Position numbers and translations under genes: made by a program
Source: Adiantum capillus-veneris
Lineage: Eukaryota > Streptophyta > Polypodiopsida > Polypodiales > Pteridaceae
Length of the DNA stretch: 64,000 bases
Assembly: GCA_014529385.2 (NCBI GenBank)
Contig: CM043955.1
Coordinates: 146,166,140-146,230,139, forward strand
Direction of reading: 5' to 3'
Shown here: positions 56,317-64,000 of the stretch, one piece after another
Numbering within the stretch: the first letter of the stretch is position 1
Layout of the letters: each line of letters opens with the position of its first letter
The notes under the pieces: generated by a model
What the model was told of the DNA's origin: nothing
What the model saw: the letters and a program-made list of their open reading frames with translations, nothing else
The model's database searches: none

Positions 56317-56922
56317 GAACCAAATGTTGGTTTTGTCTCTCCAAAAGACATATCAAAGGAAATGGTGGTCAAGCAGGAGCTAGAACACACAGATGAACTC
56401 AGAAGTGTGAAAAATGAAGAAGAAGACGATAAGGAGTCCATGCCAAAGATTGCTCAAATCACTCAAGAGAACACAGGCAATCTAGTACCAAAGAAGATCA
56501 ATTTTTTGCTAAGTGCACAAGACGGAGTCAAGATGAATTTTATGGCAGAAATTGGTACAAATTCCACGACTAATGTCATGTCATATGGCATGTGGTTACT
56601 TCTAGGTAAGCCAAAGCTTTATGATATTCAGATAAAGGTAAATCTCTCACTTGAAGTAGATTTTATAAGTATGGGGATTGCAGAAGCTACTGTCCAACTA
56701 CACTCACAAAATGTCAAAGAAAAATTCTTCGTGGTAGATTCTCGACAAATGGGAACACATTTGATTTTGTCCAAGCCATGGGCACAAGTCTTTGAAGACG
56801 AGCCGGAATCTTCAAAAATGGTCATCACGACAAGCTATCAAGTGGAAACAGAGGTCAAGCCTACAGCAGTTCAAAGATTCTTGGCTATTGAAAAAGGCAA
56901 AGCTAAAGTAAGCCCACAGTAG
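56317..56922 (+). CDS. Second retropepsin-like domain of element 2
   Basis: Same frame; first ATG 56362. After an acidic stretch comes N-F-M-A-E-I-G-T-N-S-T-T-N-V-M-S-Y-G-M-W with L-G-K-P-K-L (about 56536-56617), then A-T-V-Q-L, K-F-F-V-V-D and L-I-L-S-K-P-W (about 56761-56781). It aligns with 4374-4620 of element 1 (D-T-G-A-K-Y-N-L-L-S-Y-G-V-W, LGKP, LGRTW). The active-site Asp is Glu here (56548), so it is presumably non-catalytic. Ends at TAG 56920-56922. Confidence 0.65.
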   Translation, partial: EPNVGFVSPKDISKEMVVKQELEHTDELRSVKNEEEDDKESMPKIAQITQENTGNLVPKKINFLLSAQDGVKMNFMAEIGTNSTTNVMSYGMWLLLGKPKLYDIQIKVNLSLEVDFISMGIAEATVQLHSQNVKEKFFVVDSRQMGTHLILSKPWAQVFEDEPESSKMVITTSYQVETEVKPTAVQRFLAIEKGKAKVSPQ

Positions 56923-57828
56923 TCTCTAGCCCAGCCAATGCAAGTGCAAGACAAAGCCTCTACATCAAAAGCCAAACCATCAACAAAACAATGGAAACCC
57001 AAGCAAAAAGTCTATCAACCGAAGTTTCCATCGCCCGAAAGTCTCCAAAGGAAGTCAAAACAGGTCAACCAAGTGCTAGTATCCAAGGCACATATTAACG
57101 TTAATGATCCAATTTGGATACAATCACAGGAACAACCTCAACAAGCAAAGGTAACAGGATGGATCACATCAAGCGAGTCAATTATTGCACAAGGCTACAA
57201 GAAAGGAAATTCAGATGTTTGGGTCAACAAGCCCAAGATAACAGCCTGGCGATATCCATCCCATGACAACCACTCAGTCAGGAATCAACAAAGCCGTCAA
57301 CGTCAATCACATAACTCAACCAAGAGAAAGGACAGGTACAAAAAGCAAAAGAGAAGGTCTTCCACTGGACAAACCATACGACAAGTCTGGGTAATGAAAT
57401 CAGAATTCTACCAGACTACCCAACAAAGTCAAGTGAAGATCACCTCCAAGCAAGTCCAAAGATTCATTCCAGTCAAGTTACTCGAAGCACAAGGATTCTA
57501 TGAGGGTAACTTTCAAATCTGGTTACCTAAGGTAGTAGCTTATCAAGGAATCACCAAGAAAAAGCAAGAAACATCAAGAAATCAAGAGCAGCCACCCGCT
57601 ACACCCAAGAGTACTACAGCCTATAGATGGATCCCTCGTCAATTACTACAAGAGCAAGGCTTTTACAAAATCAATAGCCATATTTGGAAATTAAAGACAA
57701 GGTACCATCAAGTCAAAGAAGAAACAAGGCAAGTGGCAAAGGAGATCACACCAGGCCCAAGAACAATGTGGGTTCCAAAATCCACGATTGAGGCTCAACA
57801 ACAAGAAAGATACACAACTCCTTTATAG
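56923..57828 (+). CDS. W-P-K repeat protein region of element 2 (unrecognised family)
   Basis: Same frame; first ATG 56938; about 300 residues, very basic and Gln/Ser/Lys-rich. Repeat units: 57157-57252 (G-W-I-T ... I-I-A-Q-G-Y-K-K-G-N ... V-W-V-N-K), 57457-57540 (F-I-P-V-K-L-L-E-A-Q-G-F-Y-E-G-N, Q-I-W-L-P-K), 57622-57711 (R-W-I-P-R-Q-L-L-Q-E-Q-G-F-Y, H-I-W-K-L-K), and partial cores near 57388 (V-W-V-M-K) and 57766 (M-W-V-P-K-S). Consensus: W-I/V-P-K-x-L-L-x-A-Q-G-Y/F-Y-x-G-N-x2-I-W-x2-K. The same unit occurs at 4956-5040. Ends at TAG 57826-57828. Function unknown; nucleic-acid binding is conceivable from the charge. Confidence 0.65.
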   Translation, partial: SLAQPMQVQDKASTSKAKPSTKQWKPKQKVYQPKFPSPESLQRKSKQVNQVLVSKAHINVNDPIWIQSQEQPQQAKVTGWITSSESIIAQGYKKGNSDVWVNKPKITAWRYPSHDNHSVRNQQSRQRQSHNSTKRKDRYKKQKRRSSTGQTIRQVWVMKSEFYQTTQQSQVKITSKQVQRFIPVKLLEAQGFYEGNFQIWLPKVVAYQGITKKKQETSRNQEQPPATPKSTTAYRWIPRQLLQEQGFYKINSHIWKLKTRYHQVKEETRQVAKEITPGPRTMWVPKSTIEAQQQERYTTPL

Positions 57829-59315
57829 CCTCTTAACAACAAAAAGAAAGCAACGGTAAATGCGGAGGTCACAGTTTTGAAGAACACTATCTGGAAGAAG
57901 AAGACTTCATCAACCATTGCTTCAACATCAATACCTGTCTCATCAAGCAACCACAATTTGCTACCAAGGAATGAAGAGTAGATATATGCCAATGTATTGG
58001 ACAACATGGCATCTCAAACAGAAACTAACGAGAAAGTCCTAAACATCAAAAGAATATGGAATTGGATTTTAGGCCGTGATCAGGTAAGTCCAAGTCGCCA
58101 TTAAACTTACATGGCATAAGAGTCTAGAGTCGGGCAGCTGAGCCACTAAATGAGCAAAGTGTCAGACCCAAGCTTCAAGTTAATATTTTTCTGTGGTCTA
58201 TGAGTCTAGATAATAGGTATAAGCTCAAGCTTGAGAGTTGAGCATACATAAAGTCATGTCGCTCATGCTGGAAGAGGTGAGCATAAGAGTCAAAGTCCAT
58301 ATAATATATAAGGTGAAGAAGGCGGAGTAATCCAAAACAAAAACACTCACGCACTTGACACAATGAGGAAGAGTGGAGAAACCTCGACAACAAAAACCCT
58401 TCTTGTGAGTAGTGAAAGCTTTTGAAGCACTCATGCTATATGTTTTGCTTGCTACACTAACTCCATGAAGAACCCATCAATACTCTTCTCTCGCACCGCA
58501 TCTTGTTTAACATGCATAACTCTGTGCAAGCATATAGATGTCCCATCATTGGACATATGCATTAGGCACTCTTTTTTATTCCACCCATGCACTTACACAA
58601 ACAAATGACGATGACCAAGCGAAAACAGGTTTTATAAGCCTTTGCTCAACAGCAATGACTATGACTTCAAGCTACTAACACTTATCCATGTATATCAAGT
58701 CCATACTAGTATCCATATGTACTTTAACTCAGCATAACTCTATAACATCAGAACCTAAGTACATATAGCCTCGCATTTAATTATGACTAAAGACATTTTT
58801 TCCCAGTGGGTTTTTCCCTTTAGTCTTATCCAGGTATCCAAGACCTTCATTTTATATATACGCTACATTTTACTTTTACTCTTTTATTTTTTATAACAAC
58901 AAAAACAAGAAGAACCACGATATCCCCACACTACTAATTGCAAATCTACTGACAAGTCAAAAGGGAGAGGCCAAAAAACAACTTGACAAAGCTTCAAGTC
59001 AACTTACAGGTACGACTTCCAAATAACAACCACATGAAAAGCAAACTAGAGCTACAATGACAACGAAATGCTGCACCAACAAGTCAATACATCCTCATGC
59101 AATTCAAGATACAACAACCAATCGGAGAGGGAGAGTTCCAGGCTTCAGATACACTAGAGGTACAACTTCAAGGCAGCTTTAACATCACGCAAAACAACCA
59201 ACTGCAGAAGAGGCTTCCACACTCTTCTGCCACAACAACTTCAACCAACACCAAGACATCAAGAACTCGTCAAGGCTAGCAAAGACATAGAGTCTTGTCG
59301 GGGACGACTAGAATT
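57829..59315. other. 3' region of element 2
   Basis: 57829-57980 may continue the frame (Asn/Lys/Thr-rich) before a stop. After that stops are frequent. A CAGTGGGTTTTTCCC word at about 58805 resembles sequences often found upstream of plant LTR-element polypurine tracts. The frame 59097-59279 is Gln/Thr-rich and unrecognised. Confidence 0.4.
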
Positions 59316-59328
59316 CGGAGGGGGAGAG
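59316..59328 (+). other. Polypurine tract of element 2
   Basis: CGGAGGGGGAGAG directly before TGTTGAAAGG, the LTR start. Confidence 0.8.
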
Positions 59329-59805
59329 TGTTGAAAGGACGCCCTTTCAACAACGTTTTCATAAAAATTCCATTAAGATTCCTCAAAGATTCCACATGAA
59401 GATGGTGATGAAGTAATGAAGATGAAGATGGATGCTGTAACATGAAGATACGAGTTCATGGACGTCATCGAATATCTCGTTATTATTATTTTGAGCCATT
59501 ACGGCCACTTTTGTAATGTTTACGGGAACCTCATATTTTAAATCGGCACTTGTATTTTGGCCGCAGATGCTTGTATCATGAGTAAAGCCAACTCAGTTTC
59601 TTGTAATTAAGCTCTGTAGAAGCCTAGGGACAATTCAGGTCATTTGGCTGGACAGTAGGTTTGAAGGCTTGGTATATAAGCTAAAACCTAAGGCTTTGTA
59701 AAGGACACATTACGTTATCTCAATTAATATACAGTCGTGCGTTCTGTAGCACACAGTAGTGAGCTTCACGCACACACACCGTCGCACACACTAATCACAT
59801 TGCAG
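59329..59805 (+). repeat. 3' LTR of element 2 (right edge estimated)
   Basis: Begins TGTTGAAAGG-ACG-CCCTTTCAACA, a terminal palindrome. TATA box TATATAAG at 59673-59680. A candidate CA end is near 59803, but no 5' LTR is available to test this. 59806-60400 is GC-richer sequence of unclear origin. Confidence 0.6.
59673..59680 (+). promoter_or_regulatory. TATA box of element 2 LTR
   Basis: TATATAAG preceded by a G-rich stretch and followed by AAAACC; typical LTR promoter placing. Confidence 0.55.
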
Positions 59806-60431
59806 ATATGAGAGTAGGAGCATGTTAGCATCGAGGAGCTCTCCGCGTCGACGCAAGCAATGCAAGCCGAGGACCACATCGCGAGCCCGCCAGCTACGAG
59901 CTATATTTGGTCGTAAGTACCTCAAACGACATCCGTTCTAAATGATCGAGTAGTCGTTAGAATCAGGGTGAGAAGCTCTTCGTGTTGATGTCTTTGTAGA
60001 TCAGTTCCGGACACTTTGAAAATTGTTGTTTTGAGTCTATCGCGATAGCGATTAGAGGTCTTACAGTTATGGTTTTCAGGGTTTAGGTGTTTGACCATAT
60101 AGGACATGTCCTTGTGAGTCTTGCCCTTCGATTTCGAGTCATTTCGATATGATTTGAGACTGTTTCGAGCTTGTAGTGTTTCGTAGGATGCGTTGTCTGT
60201 TTCTTTGCTTTATGGTAGTGTTGTGGTAGGATCAGTGACTGTAGAGTGTTGTTCGTGTCTAGCTCATGGTTGAAAACCCAGAGATTGCCTCCATGCCCTA
60301 GTTGGGTCAGCTACGTCCTCGGATTGACAGTTTGTTGGTCTGTGTTCTCGCTGTGCTCCATCGTCCGTCGCGGCGTACCCGCAAACAATGGCACTTTAAG
60401 AGTTCTACGGTTGTGGAGAAAGGTTCTTGAA

Positions 60432-61160
60432 ATGAAAACAACACGCTTGATGCATTTTGAGAATGAAGTTCAAGAATGTAAAGTTTCTCTTGTTGACATA
60501 AATGTATTGAAAGAGTGCTTGAGCAAAGTTGACAGTGATCATGTATTGAAAGAGGAAACGATAGATACAATATGACATGATGTATGTGAGATGAGAAATG
60601 CATCCAAATCATGGGCTGATATATATAAGGATAATGTGGTTTCTACATCTCCTATCACGGAAGCCATTGTCCAAGCAAAGAATGTAGAGAATGTGGTCAC
60701 TCAAGAATTGCAAGAATGACAAAAACACTCAAAGAACATCGTCATTCGTGGAATCAAGGAGGAAAGCATGGAAACACCCCAATCTCTTGTGGTTGCTATT
60801 GAAGAGTTTTTTGCTACACACTTTGGCATGTCAGGAATCATGGCTTATGGTGCACATCGAGTTGGAAAACAAGGAATCCCTCGCTCGGGAGAAAGACTTA
60901 TTGTATGTACCATGGCTGATGAGGTAAAGAGAAAGATCATCCTTGACAATAATTGGATCTACCTCAAAGGAACGGGTTGTAATGTATATGAGGATCGCAC
61001 TCTTATGCAACAAAATGTACGTCGCAAAGCATATGAGGAAAGAAGCAAGAAGGTTAAGGTGTCATCTCAAGAAGAAGGAGGATGCAAGTCCACCCAACAA
61101 ATAGGGACACATGATCTATGGGACCAACTCACGCTTGCGAATAAGCTTTTAGAATTGTAA
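60432..61160 (+). pseudogene. LINE 2 ORF1
   Basis: One frame from an ATG at 60432, with stops at TGA 60573 and TGA 60717, to TAA 61158-61160. The core has K-N-I-V-I-R-G-I (about 60738-60762), F-F-A-T-H-F-G-M, A-H-R-V-G-K, R-L-I-V-C-T-M and K-I-I-L-D-N-N, resembling the RRM/C-terminal-type ORF1 proteins of plant LINEs, followed by a basic helix (Q-N-V-R-R-K-A-Y-E-E-R). It would chaperone the LINE RNA. The true start is uncertain. Confidence 0.7.
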
Positions 61161-62091
61161 CGGGTATCCATGGAATGCGGGAATTGGCATTGATGAGCTT
61201 ACCAATGACTCCGATGTGATACTTCTTGTGGAAATGTGGGAGCATGATGCGTAACAAATTCTTGGATTTGGCAAATACGATGTGCATTCTTTGATGTGGG
61301 CCAAAAATGCAAAGCAATGAAGAGGCCAAGGAGGCATAGCATATATGACCAAAAAGGGTTTGAAAGATGTTTCCATTATCAAAGAAAATAAGTATAAACG
61401 CTACTTATGGCTGAAAATCAGCCCACCAAATGGTCAAGTCATGTTTGTGGCTGGTTGCTACATTCCTCACTATGACTCCAACTTTTATGCTCGCTTGGAT
61501 ATGGATAGAGATCAGCCCTTTGTTGAACTAGAGAAAGAAATTTCTCATGACAAGGATCAAGGTGAAGTCATTGTTTTTGGAGACATGAGTGCTCACACAA
61601 ATACGTTACAACACGACACACAACAAGTCGACATGCCGCATGTCTCAAGAAGAATGGATGACTCATACATGTACAATCGAAGTTCTAATGATGCAAAAGA
61701 ACTGGATCACTATGGAAAATCACTTCTACATATGTGCAATAGTACCAGAATGCTCATTTCAAATGGTGTATCTCTATGGCAAGGCACCAATGACTTTACA
61801 TGTAAAAAGCACAATGGTGATAGCGTGATTGACTATATGTTGTTCTCGGAATCCACTCTAGAATGCATACAAAGCTTTACACTTGGTGAATGGAATCCGG
61901 AATCGGATCATAGGATGTTATGTATTGACCTCAAGTGTGGTAAACGGCCCGAGCATGTAGCCTCCAATCATGATGTGAATCATTTGTACCTACGTCTAGA
62001 CTTCAAACAAACACTTATATATGTTGATATGGTGGACCAAATGTTAAGCAAGATAGAGCATCAAGAGAGCCCAACATTACAATGCAAGTGA
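61140..62091 (+). pseudogene. LINE 2 APE-type endonuclease
   Basis: N-terminal part (about 61145-61340) with L-L-V-E-M-W-E-H (catalytic Glu region) but stops (TAA about 61253, TGA 61318). The open part 61345-62091 has V-I-V-F-G-D-M-S-A-H-T (about 61570-61602; the usual G-D-F-N-A-H-T has the catalytic Asn changed to Ser), D-Y-M-L-F-S and S-D-H-R-M-L (about 61904-61921, catalytic). Nicks target DNA in active relatives. Ends in TGA 62089-62091; RT follows in another frame. Confidence 0.86.
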
Positions 62092-63440
62092 AAGTTTTCA
62101 ATGAAGTAATTTTCTCTTTTGCAAAGGAATGCTTTTTGATGAAACACATGTCTTGCAAAAGGTCTAAGAAGGGTAGCACCAAGAAGAAATGGTTTGACAT
62201 TGAACGTAGTCAAGCCCAAAAAAACTTGCTAAGATTGGATGCAAGCAAAGATGAGGAAGTTTACTTGGAATGTTCACACACATACAAAGCACTTGTTCAA
62301 AAGAAGAGGAGAAGGTGGGAAGTCAAAAAACAACTTCTTTTAGCGCAAGAGAAAACACATGCATGTGGCAAGTTTTGGAAAAATCTAAAAGGCAAGCGTG
62401 TTGAGAGATTTGGTGACTTGACTCTTGAGGATATGTATATGCATTGCAAGAACCTCTATGAGCAACCCAATGTTGATAAGATGGAGTGTTGTAGCTCCCT
62501 TCCGTTTATGTCTCCCTTCTTTACCATTGAAGATGTATGCCACGCGCTTGAGAAACTTGCTACTCGCAAGGCAGGGGACCTTCCAGGTGTCAAGGCTGAA
62601 ATGACTAAATGGACAAGCAAGAAAACATGATATTGGATATGCGATATGTCTAACCTTGCACTTTAGCATGGCATGCCTCATGATTGGAGTGAAAATTGGA
62701 TCAAACCTTTGCACAAAGGAGGAGATGTAAACAATGTGAACAATTATTGCACTATAATGGTTGGTTCTTTGATGGCAAAGTTATTTGGATGTATCATGGA
62801 GATGAAGATAAGTGAATGGGCTGAAAAGAATGGCAAACGTGCGCTTGGCTAAGCAGCTTTTTGCAAGCATCATAGCACTATTGATCACCTTGTCACTCTT
62901 CGAGTTCTTATGGAAGCGTCTCGATTGAAAGGAAAAAAGTTGTATTGCTGCTTTGTGGATTTCAAAAAAGCTTTTGACATGGTACCGCGAGGAAATCTTT
63001 GGAGACGTATGCAAAGCCTTCAAGTGCCGAGAGAATTTATGCATGCAGTCTTTTGCATCTACCAAAAAGTGATATGTCGATTACGTATGGAAGATGGAAT
63101 TTTAGAACTTTTTGCAAGCGCCATTGGTGACAAACAAGGATGCACACTTTCCCCAACCCTCTTTGGGCTACTCACTGATGAATTGGAATGCATGGTTCTT
63201 GATTTTAGGTAGCAAGAAGGCATAGAAGAGGTTAAGATTGAAAATGTGGTGATCATGATTTTGCTTTATGCCGATGATGTAGTGCTCTTGGCACATACCT
63301 TAGAAGATGCAAAAAAGTTTATGAGTGTCTTGGAACGCTTTAACCTACAGAGTGGGTTGATCGGTGAATGGATCCAAAACCAAGGTTATGCTTGTAAAGA
63401 CTCTCAATTACAAAAATCCATGCATCGTATACAACAATGA
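62082..63440 (+). pseudogene. LINE 2 reverse transcriptase, stop-interrupted
   Basis: One frame from 62082 to 63440 with stops near 62628 (TGA), 62664 (TAG), 62850 (TAA) and 63210 (TAG) but no shift until about 63360. Motifs: R-K-A-G-D-L-P-G-V-K (about 62562), P-L-H-K-G-G-D-V-N-N, C-C-F-V-D-F-K-K-A-F-D-M-V-P-R (about 62946-62990), G-D-K-Q-G-C-T-L-S-P-T-L-F-G-L and L-L-Y-A-D-D-V-V-L-L (YADD at 63267-63278). The active-site residues are intact, unlike LINE 1. Confidence 0.9.
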
Positions 63441-64000
63441 GCAACTTGAAGTGGTAGACCATTTCAAGTACCTTGGCCTTGAGGTTCCATCCAATCATAA
63501 ATGGAAAGATTGTGCAATGTGTCGCTTGGAAGCCGGAAAGAGGGATTATTATGCATTTGATAACATGTGCAATGCTGGAGAGATCAAGTGTTGGGCTCTC
63601 AAAAAGCACCTCTTTGACACATTGGTGACACCGGTGCTTCTTTATAGAGTGGAGGTGTGGGTTGGAAGCATCGGGAAGTCTACTTGGAAAGAGTTTGAGA
63701 ATGTTCAAAAGCATTTTCTCACCAACTTTCTCCAAGTCAAGACACAAACACCCTACATGCTCTTACTTCTTGAGTCCGGATTGCTTCCCATTGAGGTCTT
63801 GGGCATGCAAAGGGTTGTGGAGTACATGCTTAAGACACAACATAGGCCTTTGCATCGACTTCCTAGAATTGCATATGAAGCAAGTCAAAAAGTCCAAAAG
63901 ACATGCAAGAGCAAAATACTATATTCGGGGTGGATGCTTGACATCAAGGAATGGTTTGGAAGATGGGCTGCATGTCACTTGGTCAAGGATGCGTCAATCG
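63360..64000 (+). pseudogene. LINE 2 RT thumb and C-terminal region (3' partial)
   Basis: After a frameshift at about 63360 the sequence continues with K-P-N-x-K-V-M-L-V-K-T-like sequence, Y-L-G-L-E-V-P-S-N-H-K-W, L-V-T-P-V-L-L-Y, T-W-K-E-F-E-N-V-Q-K-H-F-L-T-N-F and G-W-M-L-D-I-K-E-W-F-G-R-W at the window edge. It aligns to 52090-52720 of LINE 1. The zinc-binding C terminus lies beyond the window. Confidence 0.85.

Larger units (their letters stand above)
60400..64000 (+). mobile_element. LINE copy 2: ORF1, endonuclease, RT (runs off window)
   Basis: Contains an ORF1-like nucleic-acid-binding protein, an APE-type endonuclease and a reverse transcriptase in LINE order. From 62690 on it is homologous to LINE copy 1. 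Stops and a few frameshifts make it inactive. The 5' start is not defined. Confidence 0.9.

Overview
The window is repeat-rich, non-coding-gene nuclear DNA of a large plant genome. No host gene, rRNA or tRNA was recognised. Nearly all coding sequence belongs to transposable elements: Ty3/gypsy, Ty1/copia, LINE, hAT, CACTA and a MULE-type MITE, separated by long microsatellite islands. Primer-binding sites match plant initiator tRNA-Met, and the copia and chromovirus types are those of land plants. The two LINEs and the very dense SSR islands suggest to me a seed-free vascular plant or another very large plant genome, but this is inference only.

Layout. 1-5516: 3' part of a Ty3/gypsy element (element 1: protease, RT, RNase H, integrase, a second protease-like domain and a W-P-K repeat region), then its 3' LTR from 5517. 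7.7-15.5 kb: SSR islands, some perfectly palindromic, plus unclassified repeats. 15634-29034: a complete but decayed chromovirus with 3.7-kb LTRs and a GGACC target duplication. 29.9-33.3 kb: a second, minus-strand chromovirus with a gag zinc knuckle fused to RNase H and a 245-bp MITE inside it. 33.4-34.7 kb: an inverted copy of a repeat also present at 9.8-10.5 kb, with a datable insertion. 35.6-49.1 kb: a nest of transposons, with an old plus-strand copia split by a minus-strand copia, which holds a hAT pseudogene, which in turn holds a young copia (41033-46585) with two LTRs that look identical. A CACTA terminus at 49075 cuts off the old copia. 51.4-53.3 kb: a 5'-truncated LINE between pyrimidine tracts. 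53.6-59.3 kb: element 2, a relative of element 1 that has gag, protease, second protease-like domain and W-P-K repeats but no RT, RNase H or integrase; its LTR starts at 59329. 60.4-64.0 kb: a longer LINE (ORF1, endonuclease, RT) running off the window.

Most worth following: the two related Ty3-type elements share an unusual 3' module downstream of integrase, consisting of a degenerate second retropepsin-like domain and a repeat of roughly 28 residues built on W-I/V-P-K ... AQG-Y/F-Y-x-G-N ... I-W-x-x-K. Both reading frames are broken only by in-frame stop codons, never by frameshifts. The second prize is the young copia, whose gag and pol lie in one frame separated by a single UAG placed exactly between the zinc knuckle and the protease.
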